This document shows, piece after piece, positions 35,788 to 43,496 of a stretch of DNA of 64,000 nt (positions within the stretch are counted from its first letter, which is position 1; each line of letters starts with the position of its first letter). A model generated the notes under the pieces. The model saw only the letters and a program-made list of their open reading frames with translations. It made no database searches and was not told where the DNA came from. Source of the DNA: Hymenobacter aerilatus (GTDB lineage Bacteria; Bacteroidota; Bacteroidia; Cytophagales; Hymenobacteraceae). Location of the stretch: assembly GCF_022921095.1 (NCBI RefSeq), contig NZ_CP095053.1, forward strand, positions 1,282,501-1,346,500, given 5' to 3'. Position numbers and translations under genes: made by a program.

Positions 35788-37488
35788 ATGCCTATGCCCG
35801 CATCGAACCGCCCCAGCCCCCTGCAAGCTTTTCTTGCTGCTTTAGTGACCCTACTGCTTCATTCTTCGGGGCTTTCTGCGCAATCGATTGAGCTGGTAAA
35901 TCCTATTCTGGCCGGCTTCTACCCCGATCCGAGCATCGTGCGGGTGGGCTCAGATTACTACCTGGTGAACTCCACCTTTGCGTATTTTCCCGGCATTCCG
36001 GTGATGCACAGTAAGGACCTAAAAAACTGGAAGCAAATCGGTAACGTCATTAGCCGGCCTTCGCAGATGAACTTCCTGGGCGACCGGATGACCCGCGGGC
36101 TGTTTGCGCCGGCCATTGAGCACCACAACGGCACGTACTACGTCACTTGCACCATGATTGACCACAAGGGCAACTTTGTGGTAACGGCCAAGAACCCGGC
36201 TGGCCCCTGGAGCGACCCGGTGTTTCTGCCCCAGGTGCGGGGCATCGACCCCTCATTGTATTTTGAGAGCGACAAGGCCTACGTTATCTACAACAGCGAC
36301 CCACCCGACAACAAGCCGCTCTACGATGGCCACCGCTCCATCAAGATTATCGAGTTGAACCCGCAGACCCTGCAAACGGTAGGGGAGGCCAAAATCGTGG
36401 TGAACGGTGGCGTGGACCTCAGCAAAAAGCCCGTCTGGATTGAAGGCCCGCACCTGATGAAGCGCAACGATTGGTACTACCTCTACGCAGCCGAGGGCGG
36501 CACGTCGGTGAACCACACGGAGGTAGTATTTCGGGGCAAGTCGCCGTGGGGGCCCTTCACGCCTTATGAGCACAACCCCATCCTGTCGCAGCGGGAACTG
36601 CCTAAGGACCGCAAAGACCCCATCACCTCGGCCGGGCACGCGCAGTTTGTGGAAGGGCCGGACGGGAAAACCTACGCCATTTTTCTGGCCGTGCGGCCTT
36701 ATGAGGGCAACCATTATAATACGGGCCGCGAAACGTTTATCGTGCCCGTAGAGTGGAAAGACGAGTGGCCAGTAATGGTGCCCGGCCCCAATGGCGTGCA
36801 GTACTCCTACAAAGCCAGCTTTCCTGAGGTGAAGCAGCCGGGCGCGCTGCCGCAAAACGGGAACTTCGCCTACACTCTTTCCTTCGACAAGCAGCTGGTA
36901 CCGGAGCTCCTCTTTATGCGCACTGTAGATAGCTCAAATTTTTCGTTGAGCAAAGCCAAAGGGCTCACGCTCAAGCTGAAGCCCGAAACGGTGGCTGAAA
37001 CCGGCAACCCCGCCTTCGTGGGTAAGCGGCAGCAGCACATGTACTGTACCACTGAAACGGAGCTGACCTTTGCGCCAAAAACGGTCAATGAAAAAGCAGG
37101 GCTAGTGGTATTTCAGGACGAAAAGCACTTTTACTACCTCTGCAAATCGACCGACGGCGGCAAGCGCGTGCTCCAACTCCTCAAAAGCACCGCCGACCCT
37201 AAAAATCCGGAGCAGCTGGCTCAGGTTCCCCTTCAATCGGCCACTAGCAAAGTGCAGCTGCGCATCCAGGCCGCCGGCGACACCTACAGCTTCGCGTATT
37301 CGGAAAACGGCAAGACGTGGAACACTCTGAAAGACAAGGTAGACGCCCGCTTCCTAAGCACGCAGACGGCGGGCGGCTTCATTGGCTGCGTGTTCGGGAT
37401 GTACGCCACCTCCTCGGGGCAGCCTAGTAGCAACACCGCTTCCTTCAAATGGCTGAAATACAGCGGCAACGACCCTGTATATAAGTAG
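35788..37488 (+). CDS. GH43 beta-xylosidase/alpha-L-arabinofuranosidase (first)
   Basis: About 566 residues. Start at MPMPASNRPSPLQAFLAALV (the frame opens at a GTG touching the upstream stop, but the signal peptide fits 35788). Five-bladed propeller: base Asp in NPILAGFYPDPSIVRVG, pKa-modulating Asp in VRGIDPSLYFES, acid Glu in WIEGPHLMKRNDWYYLYAAE. C-terminal beta-sandwich (about 360-566), as in xylosidase-type GH43 proteins. Trims xylo- or arabinoxylo-oligosaccharides. Confidence 0.9.
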   Translation: MPMPASNRPSPLQAFLAALVTLLLHSSGLSAQSIELVNPILAGFYPDPSIVRVGSDYYLVNSTFAYFPGIPVMHSKDLKNWKQIGNVISRPSQMNFLGDRMTRGLFAPAIEHHNGTYYVTCTMIDHKGNFVVTAKNPAGPWSDPVFLPQVRGIDPSLYFESDKAYVIYNSDPPDNKPLYDGHRSIKIIELNPQTLQTVGEAKIVVNGGVDLSKKPVWIEGPHLMKRNDWYYLYAAEGGTSVNHTEVVFRGKSPWGPFTPYEHNPILSQRELPKDRKDPITSAGHAQFVEGPDGKTYAIFLAVRPYEGNHYNTGRETFIVPVEWKDEWPVMVPGPNGVQYSYKASFPEVKQPGALPQNGNFAYTLSFDKQLVPELLFMRTVDSSNFSLSKAKGLTLKLKPETVAETGNPAFVGKRQQHMYCTTETELTFAPKTVNEKAGLVVFQDEKHFYYLCKSTDGGKRVLQLLKSTADPKNPEQLAQVPLQSATSKVQLRIQAAGDTYSFAYSENGKTWNTLKDKVDARFLSTQTAGGFIGCVFGMYATSSGQPSSNTASFKWLKYSGNDPVYK

Positions 37489-37497
37489 TGCCGTGTG

Positions 37498-37526
37498 CCC
37501 CACAGGCTGCCCGGCAGCTTGTGGGG
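37498..37526 (+). other. Intercistronic hairpin between the GH43 genes
   Basis: CCCCACAGGCTGCC (37498-37511) pairs with GGCAGCTTGTGGGG (37513-37526) with one mismatch and almost no loop. No T-run, so mRNA processing or partial attenuation is more likely than full termination. Confidence 0.4.
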
Positions 37527-37562
37527 GTAGCCTACCCCTGCATCACTCTGCAAAGCGTTAGT

Positions 37563-39152
37563 ATGAGATACAATTTTGCTAAGAAACTGCTGCTGGTCTT
37601 GCTGGCTTGCTGCGGGAAGTTATACACTGCTTCGGCCCAGCGCCCGATGGTGCACAACCCCATCATCTACGCCGACGTGCCAGACCTGTCGATGATTCGG
37701 GTAGGGGACACCTACTACATGAGCAGCACCACCATGCACATGACGCCGGGCGTGCCTATCATGAAGTCCAAGGACTTGGTGAACTGGCACCTGGCAAGCT
37801 ACGCTTCCGACACGCTGGGCAACCAGGATGAGCTGGCGCTCCGCAACGGCAAGAGTACCTACGGCCGCGGCTCGTGGGCCAGCAGCCTGCGGTTTCATAA
37901 GGGCACGTACTACGTCTCCACATTTGCCCAAACCACCGGCAAAACCTATATCTACTCCACCAAGAACATCGAGAAGGGGCCCTGGAAGGTTTCGTCTTTC
38001 AAACCGAGCTACCACGACCATTCGCTGTTTTTCGACGACGATGGCCGCGTGTACTTGGTATACGGCGCTGGCAAGCTACAGCTGGTTGAGCTCAAGGCTG
38101 ATGCCTCCGGCGTGAAGCCCGGTGCTACCGAGCAGGTACTCATTGAAAACGCCAGTGCCCCGGCCGGTCCCAACCTCGGCCTACCCGCCGAAGGCTCGCA
38201 GCTGTTCAAAATCAAGGGTAAATACTACCTCTTCAACATCACCTGGCCTAAGGGTGGCATGCGCACCGTAGTGGTGCACCGGGCCGACAAGCTCACCGGT
38301 CCCTACGAGGGCCGGGTAGCGCTGCAAGACCTAGGCGTGGCGCAGGGTGGCCTAGTAGATACTCCTGACGGCCAGTGGTTTTCCTACCTGTTTCGCGACT
38401 ACGGCGCCGTGGGCCGTATCCCATACCTGGTACCCGTGACCTGGACCGATGGCTGGCCGGTATTGGGCGACCCAGCCGGCAAAGTTCCGACTACGCTGAC
38501 CCTACCCCCCAGCAAGGGCCTGCTTCCGGGCATCGTGGCCTCGGATGAATTTAGCCGGCGCAAGGGCGAGCCTGCCCTGCCGCTGGTATGGCAGTGGAAC
38601 CACAACCCCGAAAACGCCCTCTGGTCGCTCACCGACCGGCCCGGCTACCTGCGCCTCAAAACCGGCCGCGTAGATACCACTTTCCTGTTGGCCCGCAACA
38701 CCCTCACTCAGCGCACTATTGGCCCTACCAGCGCCGGCACCACGGCCTTGGATGTGTCGCACCTGAAGGACGGTGATTTTGCCGGTCTGGCCCTGCTGCA
38801 AAAGCGCTACGGCCTGGTAGGGGTAGAGTCGCGCAACGGCCAGAAGTCCATCGTGATGGTCAGCGCCGAAATGGAGAAGCCCGTGGAGCTGCAACGCCTG
38901 CCGCTGACGCAGAACACGGTATACTTCAAGGCGGAATGCGACTTCACGGAGCGCAAAGACGTGGCCACGTTCTTCTACAGCCTCGATGGCAACACGTGGA
39001 AAGCCATCGGCGGTCCGCTCAAGATGGCCTACACGCTGCCGCATTTTATGGGCTACCGGTTCGGGCTGTTCAACTATGCCACCAAGAGCCCCGGTGGCTA
39101 CGCTGATTTCGACTACTTCCGAATTACAGACAAGAGTACGGGCGCCAAGTAG
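37563..39152 (+). CDS. GH43 glycosidase (second)
   Basis: About 529 residues. Start MRYNFAKKLLLVLLACCGKL with signal peptide to ASAQ; the longer frame covers the hairpin and is rejected. GH43 residues: Asp in NPIIYADVPDLSMIRVGDTY, Asp in SYHDHSLFFDDDGRVYLVYG, acid Glu in LPAEGSQLFKIKGKYYLFN. C-terminal beta-sandwich from about 330. Differs clearly from the first GH43, so the two probably act on different linkages. Convergent with the next gene. Confidence 0.9.
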   Translation: MRYNFAKKLLLVLLACCGKLYTASAQRPMVHNPIIYADVPDLSMIRVGDTYYMSSTTMHMTPGVPIMKSKDLVNWHLASYASDTLGNQDELALRNGKSTYGRGSWASSLRFHKGTYYVSTFAQTTGKTYIYSTKNIEKGPWKVSSFKPSYHDHSLFFDDDGRVYLVYGAGKLQLVELKADASGVKPGATEQVLIENASAPAGPNLGLPAEGSQLFKIKGKYYLFNITWPKGGMRTVVVHRADKLTGPYEGRVALQDLGVAQGGLVDTPDGQWFSYLFRDYGAVGRIPYLVPVTWTDGWPVLGDPAGKVPTTLTLPPSKGLLPGIVASDEFSRRKGEPALPLVWQWNHNPENALWSLTDRPGYLRLKTGRVDTTFLLARNTLTQRTIGPTSAGTTALDVSHLKDGDFAGLALLQKRYGLVGVESRNGQKSIVMVSAEMEKPVELQRLPLTQNTVYFKAECDFTERKDVATFFYSLDGNTWKAIGGPLKMAYTLPHFMGYRFGLFNYATKSPGGYADFDYFRITDKSTGAK

Positions 39153-39270
39153 GCGCGTGCTGCAAGGCCTCGCCTCCTCTCCAGAAAGGGGAACTGTTAG
39201 TTACTTGGTCACGCTGTCGTAAGCGGGTAAAGCGCAGCCGCCCTTCAAATTATAGTAGTCCTCACGCAGG

Positions 39271-40752
39271 CTAATGCTGGCAGGGCTGCGGATCTACCTT
39301 GTTGATCATACGGAAGCGCATAAACTTGCGCAGCAACGATGGGCTTTTGTGCAGCAGCTCGTCGTTGGGCGAAGCTGTGGCCAACGCAAATGTGCGGCGC
39401 TGTCCGTTGCGGAGGTACTCCACGCGCGCGGGCCGCGCATCAGCCACCCGGTTCTTAAACTGAAAAAACGTTATCAGCTTGCCTTCGTCGGCAACGCGCT
39501 GCAGCTCGGCGTCCGACGAGGCCACCACCTCAATCATGTCCTTCTGAAAATCGAACACCTGCGCACTCACCGGAATAAATAGGTGGTTGGTGATGCCGCC
39601 TTCTGTACGAAGGTTGGAAAACATGGCGAAGGAAGACTCCGTTTTCAGCCCGAGGTAGGGGCTAATACCGTTCAGAAATACCAGCAGCGGAAACAATAGA
39701 AATAGCGCGTGGGAAGGCGAGAAGAGGCGGGTAGGAAAATACTGTCGCGCTTTATAGAGTGAAAACAAGAGCAGTAGAATATACATAAAACTATAAGCGC
39801 CCCATACCAATCGAAAATAATCGGTGAATACTTTGCCAAATAGTTTAATGCTGCCTAGTAGTACAACAGCAAGAATTACCCAGAGCGCAATATGTGAAAA
39901 GGTAAACTGTGAAAATCGTTGTTTAACTGCGTGCCAAAAGGAAAGTAAATTGTTGCGGAATTGATGAAGCGTGGTAATAAAACTATAGCTGGTAAATAAA
40001 AAATAAGTGGCAAAAATCATTGAAGAAAAATCATAAAATCCATTATACGAATTGAAAGCAATTATGCAGTGAAAAAAAAGACCAATGACTAAGCCAATGT
40101 TGCGCGTTTTCCTGAAAATAAGCAGCACCGGAATTAGGGTTTCGATGGCAAGCGTCAGGTAAATGTTCGCCAGGATGAGGGCAGGCGAGTCGGGTAGGAG
40201 GGCTTCTGCGTGCTGGGCCTTGTACAACATGGCTGCACAACTGGCGCTGGGCGAGAGAAAGGCCCAGTTGAGTTTGTGCAGCACCACGAAAAAGTAGAGA
40301 ATCAGCAGCTCCAGGCGCACAGCCGGCGCAAAAGCCCGTAGTAGCGCTGCCCGGTCTACCGACAGTCGCCGCTCCTTGAAGGCTGTCCACACCAGGGCCT
40401 GCAAGATGGTGAGGTTCACGAACGTGGTGAACAGCCAATGGTTGCTGATATCGGGCAGGCGGGAAAATACCTCGTATAACTGCAAGCCGATAAGTACCAA
40501 CAGCCGAACAATAGAGGACGGTTTGCTTAGCACTGCCAACGCCGCCAGCGTCAGCAACAGGTAGTGCAGCTGGGTGGTGTACAGCCGCGACTGCGCCATG
40601 TGAAACAAGGTGGCAATTGCCCACAAGGCGCAGAATACGGCGTAGCGTGTGGTATCGGCCGCTGCAGCAGCGTCGGCAGAGGGAGGAGTAGCAGCAGGCG
40701 CTGCAGAGTACCGATCAGTTGAGGTTGGTACGGTGCTGGTTATAGAATGCAT
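39271..40752 (-). CDS. HTTM/VKGC-like multi-pass membrane protein
   Basis: 493 residues with about ten hydrophobic segments, e.g. YLLLTLAALAVL, LLILYFFVVLHKLN, IGLVIGLFFHCIIAFNSYNG, IALWVILAVVLLGSIKLFGK. The HKLNWAFLSPSASCAAML block and IETLIPVLLIF resemble the HTTM (horizontally transferred transmembrane/vitamin K-dependent carboxylase-like) domain; this is my reading, not a search result. Soluble C-terminal tail of about 110 residues (EGGITNHLFIPVSAQVFDFQ onward). Third gene, 35 bp after the Tat protein, in a run with a GMC dehydrogenase. Much of the gene is AT-rich compared with neighbours. Possible role: membrane anchor or electron acceptor of the dehydrogenase (inference). Confidence 0.6.
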   Translation of the reverse strand: MHSITSTVPTSTDRYSAAPAATPPSADAAAAADTTRYAVFCALWAIATLFHMAQSRLYTTQLHYLLLTLAALAVLSKPSSIVRLLVLIGLQLYEVFSRLPDISNHWLFTTFVNLTILQALVWTAFKERRLSVDRAALLRAFAPAVRLELLILYFFVVLHKLNWAFLSPSASCAAMLYKAQHAEALLPDSPALILANIYLTLAIETLIPVLLIFRKTRNIGLVIGLFFHCIIAFNSYNGFYDFSSMIFATYFLFTSYSFITTLHQFRNNLLSFWHAVKQRFSQFTFSHIALWVILAVVLLGSIKLFGKVFTDYFRLVWGAYSFMYILLLLFSLYKARQYFPTRLFSPSHALFLLFPLLVFLNGISPYLGLKTESSFAMFSNLRTEGGITNHLFIPVSAQVFDFQKDMIEVVASSDAELQRVADEGKLITFFQFKNRVADARPARVEYLRNGQRRTFALATASPNDELLHKSPSLLRKFMRFRMINKVDPQPCQH

Positions 40753-40787
40753 ACTAGAGTAGCGTTATCTCATGCAGTAAATATGAA

Positions 40788-41216
40788 TTAAACCGCGGGT
40801 GCTGGTGGATAATACAGAGCAGAAAAAGGATTGGCGCAGGGTGTTTTGTACGGGTCGTAAATGCCCTGATACCGTACGAGCTTGAGCTCATTCATGCGAT
40901 TCTGAAAAAAGTCAGTCGATAGTAAATACAGGGTAGTAATAGTGCGGACTAACTGCGACTGGTCGGAATTTATATTCAACATATAATACCCTCGCATTTT
41001 TACGTGTGCAAAGGCCGACCGGCTTGAACCTTCTTGTTTATAATAATCCAAAACAAATTGGTCAACACCCTCTTTGTCCAGATTCAGAAAGCGGAATTGA
41101 TGCAGGATAATACCAGCCGTGGCTTCGTTCAGCGAGACGGCATAGGCACCAAGACTAGGAAGCGCCACGGCAGCGGCACCAAGCCCGGCTATTTTCAGGA
41201 ATTTTCGGCGGAACAT
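40788..41216 (-). CDS. Tat-exported small subunit, gluconate 2-dehydrogenase subunit 3-like
   Basis: About 142 residues. Begins MFRRKFLKIAGLGAAAVALP, a twin-arginine signal (RRKFLK) followed by a hydrophobic stretch. The frame also opens at a TTG touching the previous stop; the ATG at 41216 suits the Tat motif. The mature part has no cofactor motif that I recognise. FAD-dependent sugar/alcohol dehydrogenases have a small Tat-carrying subunit that takes the cofactor-loaded large subunit across the membrane; this gene directly follows such a large subunit with only 6 bp between. Confidence 0.65.
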   Translation of the reverse strand: MFRRKFLKIAGLGAAAVALPSLGAYAVSLNEATAGIILHQFRFLNLDKEGVDQFVLDYYKQEGSSRSAFAHVKMRGYYMLNINSDQSQLVRTITTLYLLSTDFFQNRMNELKLVRYQGIYDPYKTPCANPFSALYYPPAPAV

Positions 41217-41222
41217 ACCCAA

Positions 41223-42680
41223 TTAGGTTGCAGAGTGGGTGGAAGAGAAAGACTGATCGGCGGCCAGGAGCGACAAGGCTGAGAGCGTGAGGGTAGGGTT
41301 GGCGGGGGTGTAGGTAGTGAAGCTGCTGGCCCCCAGCACAAACAGGTTGCGGTATTGGTGGTGGCGCAAGTGCTTGTCTACCACGCTGTCCTGCGCGCTG
41401 GTGCCCATGCGGGCAGTACCCAGGATGTGCGCCTCGGTAGCATAGGGGTCGTTGTAAATAATTTTCTCGACGGGCAGGCAGGACAGGATTTCCGGCAGCT
41501 GCTGCTTCATGCGCTCAATACCGCGCTGGGCGTAGGCAGAAGGGCCGCCGAAGAATACGGCGGGCTGCATCACATCGTCGGAGGTGGTCACGTAGTTTTC
41601 GGGGGTAGGCAAGTCTTCAAACACCATCCGGAAGCTGGCCATCTGGCGCCATTTGCCGCTTTCGGGGCGGAAGAAGGGGGCGTTGCTGGATTCGATCAGG
41701 CAAGCGGCCGCCTCCCGGCGATGGTCGCCATCGTAGAGCATGTAGCCGTTGGCATTCACCCAAGTGCTACCGCCCACGTTCTCTAGCTTGTCGAGGTATA
41801 CGTGTGCCTGCAAGCCTAGCTGCTCGCCCAGGCCTTGCCCGGTGAAGGCATTGGTGTCGCCGGAGTTGAGCAAAATGTTGGCGTTGAACAGGGCGTTGGC
41901 CCCCAGCGCTACTACCTCACCGGCCACGTGGTAGTCGTGGTTGTCGCGGCGGAAGCTCACCTTGCGTACCCGGTCCTGCACCAGCTCCAGGCCATACACC
42001 TGTGCCCCCGTTAGCAGCTCCACGCGCGGGTCTTCGTACACCCCCATGTTGGAGTTGTCGATGGTAAACTTGGCATTCACCGGGCACACGCTGCACACGC
42101 CGCTGGCGCAGCAAGGGTTGCGGCCATTCATGGCCACGCGGGCGCGGGCCGTAGGCTGATTGATGTAGAGATTACCGTATTTCTTGTGCAGCAGCTTATC
42201 TACTTCCGTAAACAGGTGGGGTGGCTGTGCGTAGGCTTTCTTGCGGGGAAAAGGCGTGTCGGCTGGCCCAGAAACGGCCATGATGTCCTCCACCTGCTCG
42301 TAATAGGGGTCTAGCTCCTCGTACTGCACGGGCCAGTCGTTGCCCACGCCGTAGAGCGTTTTCATCCGGAAATCGTTGGGCAGGAAGCGGGGCGTGCAGG
42401 CATACCAGCAGTGCGAGCTACCCCCAAACCCCAGCGTAAACATCCAATCCTTGCGGGGCTGTTTGTTTACGAACGTGCTGCGCCAGTCGGGATTCTGGCC
42501 CGTGTAAGCTGTTTCCTCACCCCGCTTCTCTTTCACGCGTTCTGCCCAGGGCACCGGGTAGCCGCGTTCCAGCACCAGGATTTTCTCCGTGGCGGGACGT
42601 TTTGCAAGGTATTGATACAGAAAGAACGTGGAGGCGAATCCCGTTCCCACTACAATAAGGTCGTATGCGGTATGCTTCAT
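41223..42680 (-). CDS. GMC-family FAD dehydrogenase, large subunit
   Basis: 485 residues. Rossmann FAD motif VVGTGFASTFF (about 10-20), GMC block FGGSSHCWYACTPRFLP, C-terminal HILGTARMG and FVLGASSFTTYTPANPTLTL with the expected active-site His/Asn. No signal peptide, fitting export by the Tat partner. A Cys cluster (Cys190, 191, 196, 199: NPCCASGVCSVCPVNAKF) resembles the 3Fe-4S motif of bacterial FAD-glucose dehydrogenases, with one residue less in the last spacing. First gene of a three-gene run with the Tat protein and the HTTM-like protein; substrate unknown. Confidence 0.8.
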   Translation of the reverse strand: MKHTAYDLIVVGTGFASTFFLYQYLAKRPATEKILVLERGYPVPWAERVKEKRGEETAYTGQNPDWRSTFVNKQPRKDWMFTLGFGGSSHCWYACTPRFLPNDFRMKTLYGVGNDWPVQYEELDPYYEQVEDIMAVSGPADTPFPRKKAYAQPPHLFTEVDKLLHKKYGNLYINQPTARARVAMNGRNPCCASGVCSVCPVNAKFTIDNSNMGVYEDPRVELLTGAQVYGLELVQDRVRKVSFRRDNHDYHVAGEVVALGANALFNANILLNSGDTNAFTGQGLGEQLGLQAHVYLDKLENVGGSTWVNANGYMLYDGDHRREAAACLIESSNAPFFRPESGKWRQMASFRMVFEDLPTPENYVTTSDDVMQPAVFFGGPSAYAQRGIERMKQQLPEILSCLPVEKIIYNDPYATEAHILGTARMGTSAQDSVVDKHLRHHQYRNLFVLGASSFTTYTPANPTLTLSALSLLAADQSFSSTHSAT

Positions 42681-42880
42681 ATGCTACTGGCTAATAGCCA
42701 GTAAAGTAAAGCACTTTAATTATTTTTATGATAAAATACAGAGAGAAAATAATACTTTTTTAATGTTATATGGAAACAACTTTATTTAAGTATATCCCAT
42801 TGATTTTGTTATAATGTATTAATATAGAAGGTATTGTAAGTGGACTGTAACTGATTTTGTCTATTTTTTGTGCTGTTGAG
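42681..42880. promoter_or_regulatory. AT-rich promoter region of the GMC run with a palindrome
   Basis: Very AT-rich 200 bp. A perfect palindrome TACTGGCT-AAT-AGCCAGTA (42685-42703) lies 4 bp before the GMC start codon, well placed for an operator or a translation-blocking hairpin. No exact TAnnTTTG box is seen. Confidence 0.4.
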
Positions 42881-43384
42881 TTACCAAGCACCTTGCACTG
42901 CGTGCCACAGCCATGCAAAAAAGACAAACAAGCCCCACGCCAGTAAGCCGAACAAAACCAGCAACCCAATCAGCACCACCGCAATCAGCCCCTTGCCGCT
43001 GCCTTGGTATTTGCCCTCCACATAATGTGCGCGCAGTAGCTGCACGTTCTTATCATTAGCCTTATAGGCGAAGTCGAAAATATTTCCGAATAGCGGAATA
43101 GCGCCTATTATCGTGTCAATTAAAACGTTGAGAATCATGCGGACCACCACGCTGCCTTTGGCGCCGTGCCGCATCATCGTCACTATCAGGACGGCGGATA
43201 TGGCAAAGCTTGATAAGTCGCCAACAATAGGAAGCAGGCCCAGCACAGGGTCCAGGCCGAAGCGGAAGCGGGTACCGGGCAGCTTAAACTGGCTGTCCAT
43301 CAGGCGGGCTACGCGGGCTACCCATACCAAACGGTCATCTTCAACGAGGGTAGGCGTGTTGGGCGGAGTAGAAGTAGCGCGCAT
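42881..43384 (-). CDS. DUF4112 membrane protein
   Basis: About 167 residues; start at MRATSTPPNTPTLVED (the longer frame adds a His/Pro-rich leader over the upstream hairpin region). DUF4112 features: LMDSQFKLPGTRFRFGLDPV, LGLLPIVGDLSSFAISAVLI, LIDTIIGAIPLFGNIFDFAY KAND-type segment, then two C-terminal hydrophobic helices (LIAVVLIGLLVLFGLLAWGL, FVFFAWLW). Function unknown. Confidence 0.8.
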   Translation of the reverse strand: MRATSTPPNTPTLVEDDRLVWVARVARLMDSQFKLPGTRFRFGLDPVLGLLPIVGDLSSFAISAVLIVTMMRHGAKGSVVVRMILNVLIDTIIGAIPLFGNIFDFAYKANDKNVQLLRAHYVEGKYQGSGKGLIAVVLIGLLVLFGLLAWGLFVFFAWLWHAVQGAW

Positions 43385-43416
43385 GGCTGAAGCAGTGAAA
43401 TGGTGAATTGTGGGGT

Positions 43417-43494
43417 AATGAAAGGGTGCGTTTGGCGGGTGGCAGTACAAGCTGATCAGTTATGGCTGAAGAACGTTAAACGCACCCTTTCATT
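43417..43494. terminator. 17-bp perfect inverted repeat after the DAC-like gene
   Basis: AATGAAAGGGTGCGTTT (43417-43433) and its exact complement (43478-43494) around a 44-nt loop, starting 2 bp past the stop of the minus-strand DAC-like gene. The loop is long for an intrinsic terminator and there is no T-run, so another role is possible. Confidence 0.45.
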
Positions 43495-43496
43495 CG

